Shown: positions 24,236 to 36,496 of the stretch, in pieces
How the letters are laid out: each line of letters starts with the position of its first letter
How positions within the stretch are numbered: the stretch's first letter is position 1
Assembly: GCF_016086655.4 (NCBI RefSeq)
Contig: NC_052134.2
Coordinates: 31,805,971-31,869,970 of the forward strand
From: Lepeophtheirus salmonis
Lineage: Eukaryota > Arthropoda > Copepoda > Siphonostomatoida > Caligidae
Direction: 5' to 3'
DNA: 64,000 nucleotides
The notes under the pieces: generated by a model
Database searches by the model: none
What the model was told of the DNA's origin: nothing
The model's input: the letters and a program-made list of their open reading frames with translations, nothing else
Made by a program: the position numbers and the translations under genes

Positions 24236-26572
24236 GTTGCATATTTTTGCTCAAGAATAAGTTGTTCAGGATTTGATCACATTGGTAGTAATAGTTTATT
24301 TTTCCTATAAATTCACTTTCTCTGTTTTTTTTTAATTCCAAATTAAAATTTCCTTTGCAAGAAAATTATAAAAAAAGTTTATTTTATTTCTCAATCCATT
24401 ATTTTGTATTGAATAATATTAGTTCTTTTATTTTTTCTACCCTAACTAGTTTGGACCACAGCAAAAAATTAGCATTCCAACAAATATGTAAACCATTAAA
24501 ATATCACAAAGCTTTCTACACTTACGAAGATAAATAATTTTTGTTTATTTTTATAACCACAGTACTGATGACCATCTATAAAAGACCTTACAAATTAATA
24601 TTTTACAGGCGACCACCATTTAAGTATACTGAGTTATGTCAGTCTAATATAAGAAAGTTCAATTAATTTGTAGATACCATCTTTTTTTCTTCAAGGCAAG
24701 GCACAAACCATATAATTTATTATCAAAATTCGTTTCGCATTTAGAAAAGCCATTTTTATATTTCACTATCCTTCATTTTTCTTCTTACTGAAGCGGCATC
24801 GGATTATCTTATTTTTATATTTTCTTAATATATTTCCCTACTTTTTTTCTCTGCTTAAAAAAACATAGAGTCATTCATATATTTCACGCTTATTTATTTA
24901 AAGAAAAAATGTTTTAAAGATTTATGAATATTTTTTATGATTTTAATTGATTTCCCAATTATTTTAAATCTTCATTCCCTTGTGTCTTAAACGAAAATAT
25001 TTCCAACTTTAAAGCTAATTTATTTTAGACAATTCAGCGGCACAACTAGTATCAAGTATGTTATTAAATAAGTATTTTTTTATTATCACTTGGTCCATTA
25101 TACAAATCATATGAGTACACTTGTTGGGATGTCTCCAGTGACTATTCTAATTTAATAAAATATTTAATTATTATTGAATAAAATATCCCAAAAATAAGTT
25201 TATTGATAATAAATTTGGTTCATTCAATGTGTGACCTTACCTTTAGAGTACTTCATCCCTGCAATATTTACAACAACCTTGTTTTTCACCATAAACAGAC
25301 ATAAATTATTTATTTTTTCGCTTATAAAAGAAGATAATAAATATAGATGGCTATTGTCTCCATTTGGGAGCATTTTTTTAATATTTCCCGTGACTCAAAT
25401 ACATGAATTCCTCATGTGTTTGAGTCACGGCACATCGAGAATGATTTTTTTTTTTAAAAGAGAAGAAAATGAATTTATTACCTTTAAAATTTGTTTCCAA
25501 TTGGTTAACAATAGCCACTAAGGCAACCATTGTTACCCTTCATTATTTCACCATTATGTTGCCTCAATTTATTTTTCTTCATTATTAACATATTTTCATA
25601 AACTTATTTGTAAATATTTTTACAGTTAGCAAACACTGACAATAATTGAAATTGTTTAAAATTCTAATCAAAAGCGTTTTTTTCAGCTATCTCATAAGAC
25701 CTTGAACTGCATATAGTTTTTACACCTTCTACATTTTTTTATGGAATAATATTATTTATGAACCTGCTGAATAAATTATATGTAAATATTAATTTAAATA
25801 ATAAAAATCTTTTTTGAGTAATATTTTTGAATTTTCCGTCGTATATTTAATATTTTCAATTTAGAACTATAGGCCAAATACTTTTGCCTGATGTATTGTT
25901 TATTAGATTTATTCTACCAAAACAATAATCCTGCTCATTTTCTTTGAATATCTAAAGGGTGTTTTATGCATTGACTTGCATAATCTTGAACGACAGAAAA
26001 TTTAATATTTTAAGTTCAGATTGCCTTTCACATTTTCAGTTGCAACACAAAGTGGTTTTCCTCGAACATCAAAAAGACAAAGGATACTTTACAATTGTAC
26101 AACATAATGCAGAAGTTTATAGAAAAAAAATCATGTGTGTCAACTTCTTTTCAAGATATTGGAAACAACCTGATTTTCGAAGGAAAAATATTTTTGTAGC
26201 AATGTAGTTAGTTTTTCATTCTTTCTACTGCAACTTACTTATATAGTTTGAAACCTTGATTATTTTGCAATCAGTTAATATAATTTTATCAAACTTCAAA
26301 GCTCACTTATTGAGGGGAACTTTAGATTTTGTAACGTGCAATACGAAAGTAGTTGTCAGTAGTTGTGAGACTGCAATTGCCCACATATTGTTTATTCTTC
26401 TATGTTTGTTAGCTAAGACAAGATCACGATTTATATCTATAATACTTTTAAATAGTCTACAATATAAATGTTATTTCTTAATCTATATTGTTAAATAACA
26501 AGTTCATTTTACTTCTATTATTTCTTAATATCGAAGAAACTCCTGATTTTTTAAAAACTGATTCAATCTTTC
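24236..26572. other. AT-rich stretch with one strong hairpin
   Basis: No recognisable gene. Frames at 24355-24537, 25231-25521, 25959-26207 and 26256-26498 resemble nothing known to me. Confidence 0.5.
25388..25430. repeat. 43-nt inverted repeat (19-bp stem, 5-nt loop)
   Basis: CCGTGACTCAAATACATGA, then loop ATTCC, then TCATGTGTTTGAGTCACGG. The arms pair over 19 bp with a single mismatch (a G-T wobble in RNA). It is clearly less AT-rich than its surroundings. Confidence 0.8.
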
Positions 26573-26777
26573 CTGGCAGCGGGGACAATTCAAACACTTC
26601 ATGGGTCGTATTCAAATAAAATTTATATCAACCCACAGATTAGTATAATGTCTAAATATATTCCTAGAATAGAAAAAGAATGTAGCTATTTCTGTTCAAT
26701 TTTTGCGTGTCCAAGTTGAGCCAGCTCAGATTACTTGAGGCCAAATCAAAATTTGTTAAAATTGTCCCCGGTATCCG
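26573..26777. mobile_element. Short terminal-inverted-repeat element, about 205 bp
   Basis: The left end contains GGCAGCGGGGACAATT and the reverse complement of the right end contains GGATACCGGGGACAATT, giving at least 11 perfectly matched bases (CGGGGACAATT) plus flanking partial matches. The interior has no coding capacity. It fits a MITE of unknown superfamily. The target duplication was not determined. Confidence 0.5.
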
Positions 26778-28820
26778 CTATTTTATAGTTTTATTTAGTA
26801 TATTTCTAATTACTTTGAATATATGGCCCAAAGTCATAAATAGTGTATTTTACAAAAGGTGTAAAAATGTTTAATTTTGACCTTGAAGTATTATTTCTTT
26901 TTATATTTTAGTATTGGCACGGGGGAATTGGGAAAAAGCTTCCTAACAAAAAAGACTAGGCATAGCTTAAAAAAACCATGTACACTCATAAAGTGAGTTA
27001 CTCTAATATATCAAACATATATAATTATACAAATGTAATTGTATAACCTAATAGAAGCACGACCAATAAGAAGTCATGCTTTTTCTATGTCAGATACCAT
27101 ATTTAGTTGTATAGACTACCATCTGGCTTGAATATTTTTATTTATCTTTGTTCAAAACACATTGAACCATTCCATATTTGAGAAATCAATTATATTACTA
27201 ACGGTAGTTGTAGGATAATTATTATCCTGTGTCAAATAAGATTTTTTATAATTAACAACTTTTACACTCAATACACATTTTTGGATTTTTTTTCTACAAA
27301 AAGTTATATTATAGAGCATAATAATTGTATTTTGGTGCGTGTGTGGGGACTAGGCTCATAAAAATGGTAATTTCATGATTATACATGTATGTACATTAGA
27401 CTGTTTCAAATGTAGTCACAATGGAATTTTAAATAAAAACAGGATATTTTTTATATTTGAGTTAGTTTTAAATATTCTAGATGAATACCATTTTGATATA
27501 TTGATGTTGACAGAGCCCATTTGTATTAAATATATAGGAATTGTAAGATAAAAAGACCACATTTAATACTTAATATATCATTTATTTCTTGAGCCATTAT
27601 TTATAAGAGTTTTAAATTGAGTATGAGCTTTAACACCAGAAAATAATCGGTGCTGTACAAAAATTGTAATTAAAGAGGTACTTAAAAACTAAAATCCAAT
27701 AAAAATTAGGTTGTCAGTAAATCCACAATGTTATTCCAAGGGTTGTTAAGAAAAAAATATGTTGCATTCATATTTTCTTTATTGATATACCGATTATAAA
27801 AATTTAAAATCATTTACAATACAGTTAGAATGATTTTTATTGCATAAAGAAACTTAATCAGACAGTTCTTCTACATCTAAATTGCACATACAGCTCAGAA
27901 TTATGGAAGTTGATACAAGAAAAATGGGAATTTATTCATATTTCCTTCACAGTCTAATGTAAATCTATGTTATTATTATTGTCATTTCTTATACAACCAT
28001 CGGCAGCACATAAAAACCATCTTTCATCAATAATAAGTTATACATTTTATGTATATAATATATTAGATGTATGATTACGAAATTCAATTATATATACCTT
28101 AATGTGTGAGAAATAAGTTTGTTGCACTTACATTTAAAAAATAAACATGGTTTCAGTAAAAGATTTTAAAACTTGAGTAGTTTATTCATGGACTATGATT
28201 CGTCTCATACTACGTTCTAGTGTTGTCACCACACCAATATTTTTGTAACAGTCCCGGTATCAAAATTAGTATGGATATTTGACTAAAAATGCTGTTTACG
28301 CCAATTTGCATACACTTAAAAGGCGCACTTGCAGCATTTTTATTTTCGATAAAGGAAGGGAGGGAGGATTGTCTTTGTCTTATCAATTGCAATATTTTTT
28401 AGCTCGTAAATTTGCAAAGTTTAATTTTTCCCTAAACAATTTTGTATGACGAATTGGCGTTGAAAGTACAAGTTCAAATATCGATCTAGTATAGTACCGT
28501 TTATATGCGTCACTACAATTACACTATGAACTTGAAAAACGAAGGCCCACCGGAAACTAATATTTTAAGAGGAAGTATACTATAGGGGTGGGGAGGGAGG
28601 CATATTGAAAAACTTTGCAAAAGAAATATAAAGCACGATTCAAGTTTTTACTTTGATAAATAAAAATTTAACTTTTATAAAAGAAAAATGAAAAATAGCT
28701 GTTTCAAAAAAGTATAAAAATTCTTCACATAAAAACTCAATATAAAAGAAGTATTTAGGGGCGACCATATTTATTCAGAGCCAGGTTTATAAATTGTAAA
28801 CATTTATGGTATAAAAATCC
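26778..28820. other. AT-rich stretch, nothing recognised
   Basis: No genes or element ends recognised. The G-rich run GGGGTGGGGAGGGAGG lies at 28585-28600. The segment 28205-28400 is less AT-rich but unassigned. Confidence 0.5.
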
Positions 28821-29090
28821 AATTATTAACATGGCAACCCTGACAATTTGAAGAATGTACTAGAGGAAAAAAGTTTCACTGTTTTATTAGATTAGCTGGA
28901 AGGAAATATACACAATTTCCCACTCCTTATATACCAAGGAGGTATATAATTGAATAACTCCTATTTCGATCATCTATTCTACTCTGAGTTCAATAGGGAA
29001 TTAAACTTATAAAAGCCACAATAAATTCTCAGTCTTACTTTCCTTTCATTCAAGAGCACAAAAACTCGTGGTTACTTAATAACTAGATGT
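28821..29090 (+). repeat. Dispersed repeat, copy C (degenerate)
   Basis: It starts with AACATGGCAACCCTGACAAT (compare 841 and 15538), keeps the CTATTCTACTCTGAGT landmark and the CAAGAGCACA segment, but has lost the central reading frame. Confidence 0.5.
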
Positions 29091-32000
29091 TCTCTCCTCA
29101 AAGTTAAAAATGAACAATATAAAAATTGGGTGTTTTTTTTTTTGAGATTAACAACAACAAAACTCGCATGCTAAAAATGCTCAAGACCAACAACTTTATC
29201 CATATTCCCTTTGAAAGTTATGTCAGGCCGCCACTGACTAAGATCTGAAATCATATAGACTTAAAATGGTAGTCATTAGGCATTTAGGATCAGAGTTACT
29301 TTTAAAAAGCGATCAACACAATACAGATTCATACTAAGGAAGACATTTACGCTTCCTTGGACTTTGATAATTTTTTCATTCATATCATATTTAATGTCCA
29401 ACTTATCTATTCAAAGAGAAAATGTGCATATACTACATGTGTTTGCTTCTTGTCTTACTCTGTTTGTTCAATTTTATTTACTCATAGATGTAGTACTGGA
29501 GTCTGTACTCAGAGTATGATAAATTGAATGCAGGAATATTAACCAAGAGCAAACATTGATATTTAATCATTATAATATCATGCAATTTTCATTAATTAAT
29601 TCATTTATTTAATATTTAAAATTAAATGTTAACTTCGAGTATAAATAATTTGTAGAGTGTAGAGACTATGTACTGTTGCAAATAATTAAATGGATTATTA
29701 ACATTGTGCATTCTAAAATGTGTCTAGTAAAAGGAAATTGTATTTTTAGCATTGAATTTATTCCCGTGTGGTTTCTTTCGTCGAAATATCACGAATAACA
29801 AAGTATGAGGTGAATTTTTAACTATTTTAGTTAGGATATAAACAGTGCTGACGTTTTAATCCTGAAAATTGACATTCAAACTTTTCAATAAGAAGAAAAG
29901 GGAAGGAGCATAAACCGGTTGTTGTCATTAAATAATATAAGGTCAATTTCAAGGGCTTATGTGACATGAAGACTGTTCACTCACTAGTATTTTGTTTACA
30001 TACCCGAGGATAATGACTACATCTTGTTTTTATTAATATTTTTTAGTAGTTACTATACTTATTTGTTTATTACAACAACTTAGTACTGACTACATCTGTA
30101 CCATTTTCTGAATTGAAACCTGAGCGCTGTCCACAATATCCAGAATATATGGCGTATGGGGATAATTATAAACCATAGCTAAGCATTTTATAAATACTTT
30201 TATTACAAATGAAGATTAAAAACTCCCTTTTTAATTTTGTCCCCCGTAAGGGATTAGAAAGTTTGAGAAGCACTTGCTTAAAATATACTAGTTGAAAATA
30301 TTTATTTCATGGAAATTTTGGAACCAATTTTTTTTAAGGCACTAAAAAACTGTTTTTATGGACATTAAAAACTAAGAACTATGCTGGTGTTGTACATATA
30401 CATATGTATGTAAATGTATAACAGCTATCGCAAGAAAATGTAACATAAAAATGAATATAAATATGTTATATTAAGAGTCACATTTGCTTAAATAACCACT
30501 TGATACATGATATTTTATGCCAAACTATGAAAACCAATTTAAAAAAAAAATTAATACATAGTTTTGGGAGCTTTTCAAAACTTATCATAGCTCTTTTGAG
30601 TTTTTACGTCTAGAATCTATATTTAAATATATTGATGCCTAATTTCGGTTTAAATACGTTGTTAACCTGTCATATACAAATATTTAAACAATTTTTGAAG
30701 GATAAATGCTTCGGAATCAATTTTCAGGGAGATAATTCCCAACATTTTTTCATGATTTGTCTTCCAAAGTACATTAAATGTTGTCATATAAATGAAATCC
30801 TACCTATGTAGAATTTCAAAGAATGTACTTGTATTTCTAAACAAGCACTTGAAACGTACAATGTAAAAAAACTTATTTTTCACATTTAAGCTATAGTATG
30901 GTAATACTATTGATCTCACTAATCAAGGGCTCGAGCCGGTTTTCAAAACAATTAGCTTAGAAAATAGGTTGTCTACAAAACATTTTTTTTTTAAATACGC
31001 GGAAGAACAGGCACCTGAACCTTAAATTTGTACTGACTAAGCAAAGAGAGTAAAATGTTATCATTCATCAGAATATAAATTGACGAAGATTTTTTACTGG
31101 CCCTCTGAGGATGCCGCCCTCTGCGACCACCTTACTCACGATAGAGATGGGCCTCCCTTTATCCCTTCTTTATCATTCCTGGTATTATATATTATGTATT
31201 TTTTTCAGAGAATAGGTAAATAAAGAACTGTATTTTTAGCTAAAATGAGGGACCGGATCAGAACCGCTAAAATTGAGAGGATAATTTATAAAGAAACAAA
31301 AATTATTAGAGTAAAGAACTGCATAGGACCCAACCCCCTAGTGTAAGGATGTATTCTATCACTAGTTTAAGTTAATTTTTAGACATTTTAAAAAACCAAC
31401 GTAGTTTCACTGATTGTCTTATAAATTATGAATTTGACATAAAAGATATACTTGAATAAGTTTGACTTTTAATGTATCCACAAGTTGAAGCTAGCGTATC
31501 ATTTATTACTTCTTTCAAGTTACATCTTAAAAAAATGAGTCATCCAAATTTAAGTTTGATTAGAATCTCCCTAGTTATAATTTATTTTAAAAAGAAGTTT
31601 TGTTATGAATTAATATACAAAATTCAAATTCAATTATTACTTTTTGCAAAAAACAATTTTTGTATATTCTTAATCCTGTAAAAGGTTTTTTTTCAACAAC
31701 TCATTTTTCTTGCAAAGAAACTAACATAAAATATCAATCAAATTTTTTTTCCTCCAATTGAAAATGTATGTAGGCAATTTAAAGTGAATATATTTATGTA
31801 GCTAATCTATCAATTATCTAGTGTATTTTATATACAAATGACATTTATTATTAATTTGATCTATATTTATATATAAACATTAATAGTATATATGTATATT
31901 TATCATAAGTATATAAATCAATAATAGAATGAAGAAAATATAGTCATGACCTTGGCCTTGAAAGCTATCATGAACATATATAATAAATATATTTATACAC

Positions 32001-32279
32001 ATATTTTTTGTAATCATTAGTAAATGTTTGATATGATATTAATTATGTTTTTTATGAACATGGGGTACAAAACAAACACAACATGAAAAAAACAACAAAA
32101 AAACCAACACATATTTACATATTTAGACTAATTCTCTATTCTATATAAATGTTGTTCCCTATAAAAACATATGGTTTATATAACATTATTTAAGAGTTTT
32201 TGAATCCTCTTTTTGAGTAATCTTACAATGATTGGAGTCCATAAATTTATGAATGCATTACAACTATATAAAGGAAACA
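29091..32279. other. AT-rich stretch, nothing recognised
   Basis: About 3.2 kb with no recognisable coding, RNA or repeat structure apart from homopolymers and (TA)-rich microsatellite-like sequence near 31800-31920. Confidence 0.5.
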
Positions 32280-32449
32280 ACAACATAACTTCATTTTTTA
32301 TAATGTGTGGTAGTCAGGCTGTAGAGAGGGCGTAGTGAGATTTTAAAGTACAAGAAAAACATTCACTCGCTATCATGTTTTAATATATTGAGGAACGTGC
32401 GTTTAATCTTGAAAATAAATATGAAAGAAAATACTTTTATTTTATTAAT

Positions 32450-32665
32450 ATTAAACTTATTGTAATTTAGCTCCAGACAACTTTTGGTGCAATTAATAAA
32501 AATCAGTTAATTACTTCAATTTTTAGTATACAAACACGATTTTTTAATGCTTTTTCATAATTTGAAATTTTCAAAATTATTCGAACGCAAATAACTCCTA
32601 GGATAATCATACTAAAGGACTCAAATTAGTGTCAAAAGATCTGTTCACATGAAATATTTATGTGA
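32450..32665 (+). repeat. Diverged repeat shared with the fold-back spacer
   Basis: It aligns with 8935-9165 in the same orientation. A further weak match, CAGGCTGTAGAGAGGGCGTAG (about 32316) versus CAAGCTGTAGAAGCAGTATC (about 8759), suggests the homology begins upstream. Confidence 0.45.
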
Positions 32666-32964
32666 TTTGACCGAATGGGATAATTAGAATTAGATTTATT
32701 TGAGAAAAACCAACATTTTAATTATCTTTGCAAAACCGCTAATTACATAATCAACTCATCAACTATGATATTAGATATGTTGCTATTAAAATTTTGCATT
32801 TTTTTGTAAATAATGAATATCCTTCCTAAATCTCTTCATGAAAAGTGATTTAAAAGAAACAAAAAATAGAAAAAATAATTAAATAAGTAAAATAACATGA
32901 TATAATATTTAAAAAAAGTTATAAACATCAGCTTAATTTCATAAAAAACGGCAATGTCTTCATA

Positions 32965-35530
32965 TCATTGACTTGATGAGATTAAAATATTGCACAGACC
33001 TCGAAGGAATAAATTGTATGATATTTCCAGCCCATGCCCACTACAAAAATTATGAAAGAGGGATTTGATAAAAAGTTTTGAATATCGAGCAGCTCTGCTT
33101 ATCATTATAGCTCTTAATTCTTCCACATGTAATGGAGAGTCAATAGTTAATTTTTTAGCAATCGATGATTTAATATTTAATAAAGCAAACTCCACGGCTT
33201 TATGACCAGGAGAAGTATTTTTATTTCTCTTATAAGCTCCAAATAATATATTTGACTTTATTAACTTAAAAGAAATATCTTCTGTCACACAAACGCTGTT
33301 TTGGATAAAATATTTGACTACTCTCAAAACTGGGTAATCAGCAAAAGCATGCAGGGTAGAGTTGAATATAAAGCTGCAGCTTTGCACAGATAATAAAATT
33401 TGATATTGTCAGTGGAAATTTGAAATTTTGCCGTAAATTTGGTGCACTCTGAAATTCCAGAAATAAATCGATGAATTCTTCGTTCCCATGAAGGAGGAAG
33501 ATCGAGTAGTACCATAAATTTACCTGACACAGACTTCACTTCCACCGATGAATTTTGGTTTCAAAGGAATAAAATATATGAGATAATATGATATCTTGAT
33601 AACTTAAAATTCTTCTCTAATAAAAACGGATTCCCAAACTTATTAACAAAAGGCATTTTAGTCCTATTTTCGTGAGTTATATCAATTGTTGAATCTGATT
33701 TTTTTTTTCGAAATGGTCCTTGTTAGTTCATCGATTACAGATATAAATAGCAAGGGGGCGACTTGACATCCTTGTCTATAGTTATTTCTTAATTGAATAG
33801 GATCACTCATTCTACCTTCCAACGAAGTTATCAAAGAGCCGTTAGCTAGTAAAGCTCTGATGGGATTAAAAAACGTTTGGAGGGTAATCTTTTAATAGAT
33901 CCCATAATGTGGCAGTGACGTACAGAGTGAAATGCTTCGCAAAAATCAATTGCAATCAATGCACCAAACTTGCTGCTCCTATTAAGAGATTAAATTGCTC
34001 TAGCCATATTTCGTGAAATATTCGTAATTTTTCTATTTCTCAAGAAATCTTTTTGTTTATCTTTAATATTTTTGTTTAAAATGGGTTCAATTTGCTTAGC
34101 TAAAACACAACAAAACAATATTTTGTCATTTAAAACTGTGATGGGCCTCCTGTGATTGAAAATTCATTACTATCACCTTCTTTAGGTATTCATAAGAGCT
34201 ATCCTTCCTTTTGTAAGAGAAAGGGGCATTTTTACAGACTTCTCCAAGGGGTTTCCTACTTAGGTATGGTGCAATTTCTTTAGGAGCAAGAGAGAAAATT
34301 CTCCCAAAAAAGGCATCTGGACTATATGCTTTGGAATCCTTGGAATCATTTTTATATAATTTATGATGTTAGCCATGGTAAATACTTCAACCTTTGGGGG
34401 TCTCCTCTTCTTCGGGAAACTGGGTCTCTTTTCTGCGAAACTTTTTTGGAAATACTGCAATACATCAGAAGGCTTATCAATTGTTTTATTGTTAACAATA
34501 ATTTTTTGTATTGTAGTGGCTGTATGATTATGTTTGCACGGTAAGTATTTGGTTCTAAGAATGGGATCAGTTTGGCAATCTACTTTTCTTCTCATTTCAG
34601 TTTCAGCAATGTCAAAGATTCTGTATGAATTTACCAAATCTGTGGTGTATTTAAAAAAATATAAAAAACAGAGGAGCTATTTATAACTTTTTGAAGACTC
34701 TTTTGGATCCTATTTGCATTCATTTTGGGAAATTTAATAAAAAAAATTACCATTTTACCAGCAATATCAGAGAATAAATTATAAGCACACTTATATCTTA
34801 AGACCTTTTAAAAGATTGGATTTTTTTTTTTTTTTTAATTTACATTCCCCTAATATCCATTTTGGAACTTTAAGCTGATGATTGCAAGGAATACAACGAA
34901 GAGTTATTTCAATAATTTTGTGATCGGTCGACGGATCTGGTCTATAGGAAGCATTTTTAACCTACTTAAGAAAAATAAACGATATTAAGGCTTAATCAAT
35001 TCTTAAAGATCTATCCCTACAACTCCAGGAAATATTATCCTCTGGACTGAACTTTTATGTCAAATCCCCTAAATTAATCTTATTTATAAGTTCTCACAAT
35101 ATTTCAGCATTTGGAAAGGAGCTCGCTGGCTTATCCAGATCTACATTGAAATCTCCAATTAAAAGTATATGAGAATCGTCAGTAGTTTGGGAATCAATGA
35201 TAGACAGAAAAAAAGTCAACTCCTTGCAATTTGGCCCATATGACTGAATGACTGAAAAAGTACAGCCAGACACGGTAAAAATAATTTTATGCCAATGACT
35301 GTCGATATATATTCTTTTGCAAATATTGCCTTTGGAACTCTTTTAAAAACGAAAGTTAGCTCTCCTATCTTTCCAAAATCAGAACAAAATTATGAAATAA
35401 AGATGGCAGATACAGAGGACATTTTCACCAGTAGGACTAGGAAACCTGAGTCTCAACAACTTGCAGACATAGGATGTCGGATTTTGAATTCAATAAAGGT
35501 TTCATTAGAACATGTCTAGCTTGTCTATCT
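32965..35530 (-). pseudogene. Non-LTR ORF2 (endonuclease-RT-C-terminal region), deleted
   Basis: ORF2 proteins nick target DNA and copy the element RNA at the nick. Seen here on the minus strand: an endonuclease with SDILCLQVVET (near 35480), IGDFNVDLDKP (35118-35160), RID followed by a stop (about 35000) and PSTDHKI (about 34930). RT motif A follows as GALIAIDFCEAFHS (about 33925-33965), and the RT block RQGCQVAPLLFISVIDEL near 33730-33790. The YxDD block is absent, because the sequence runs from NKFGNPFLLEKN (about 33630) straight into the C-terminal part. That part has NIKFYYLCKAA and LHAFADYPVLR (33300-33420), where a Cys/His region is usual. Multiple stops and frame changes make it non-functional. 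Confidence 0.65.
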
Positions 35531-35767
35531 CTCCCTCCCCTTATATTCATCGACAAAATAGTAGAGAGTCCAATATTGGACTTCAGATCATTAGAGGTGT
35601 TCGGAGGGGAAAAGTATTATTATTATTGGACTTCATTTTTTGGCAATTCGAGTGAAAATAATTTCTGCTGCGTTTATTAAGTGATTGGAGCCTAGTACGA
35701 CTAAGTGAAACAACTTTGTCGCTTAGAAAAATTTATTAGGCTTATCATTACCTAGTGTGTTAGATGT

Positions 35768-36275
35768 TTAATTTAGTCCGAAGGAGTTCGAAACTAAGCT
35801 AACTATTTCCACTGTAGAATCTGAGATACTTTCAATAGTATCACAAGATGCCAGTGTAGCCGTTGTGGTTGAAACAGAATTGCTCTCTGAATAAACATTT
35901 GATGCTTGATTTGAATCTATCAGCTCAGCCCAATTTGGATTTTGAGCTTTACAATATCTCACTCGTCTTACATATGTTTTTTTCCTTTTGAACTAGCTCT
36001 CTTCTTGAGAGAAAAGTACTTTTTCGCACCATTTTTTCTTTTAAGCCTAGTGATCATCCAAGCCTCATAGTAATTAACCGATTTAGTTTTTTCACCACAA
36101 AAAGACCTAAAATGACAAAACAAAAAACAGTTTCCGCACAGTCGAGATGGGCCGATAAACTCTATTGTATCAATTTCATCTTCGAATGGACAAAGATTGT
36201 CTTTAAAATTTATTAATAAGTCTGAAACATTTGCGTTCCAATGTTGATATCTTGGATCATTGAAAAAAGCAAATT
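35768..36275 (-). pseudogene. Non-LTR ORF1 C-terminal half with CCHC zinc knuckle
   Basis: ORF1 proteins of this kind bind the element RNA. The minus-strand frame, open from about 36275, contains CGNCFLFCHFRSFC, an exact C-x2-C-x4-H-x4-C zinc knuckle. A basic stretch follows (RLKRKNGAKKYFSLKKRA), and after a frameshift near 35970 an acidic Ser/Thr-rich tail ends at 35768. There is no start codon: the 5' half of ORF1 is missing at the junction with the neighbouring element. It lies 5' of the ORF2 remains, in the normal order. Confidence 0.6.
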
Positions 36276-36496
36276 TAAAAAAAAAAAAAAATTATTATTG
36301 GGTTTTATTAAAATTTAATTAAACAATATAAAGATTAAAATAATAATAAAATACATCAAGAGGGATTACGATAAAATTTATCACAAATAAACGTTATACT
36401 TTAAAATTAACCCCCTCGATCAAAGCCCAACCCTTCAATATTAACATCTTATGTTTTTTACAGACTATATAAAATGAATGATGCTAATGTCTACTA

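Larger units (their letters stand above)
32940..36285 (-). mobile_element. Non-LTR retrotransposon, downstream copy (5'-truncated, internally deleted)
   Basis: Reading on the minus strand from 36285 down, the element has the second half of ORF1 (zinc knuckle), the endonuclease (about 35530-34880), the RT N-terminal part and RT motifs (34637-33720), then directly the C-terminal region (33545-32965). The sequence from the RT catalytic YxDD block to the start of the C-terminal region is missing. Its coding blocks align in order with the adjacent copy at 36300-41830, but with many amino-acid differences. Features such as IPKKGDGLDINDWRPI in the sister copy suggest the Tx1/L1-like group. Confidence 0.7.

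Noticed and set aside
35289..35680. Plus-strand frames over the endonuclease region
   Set aside because: They are antisense to the minus-strand retrotransposon, whose motifs (IGDFNVDLD, TDH) are clear.
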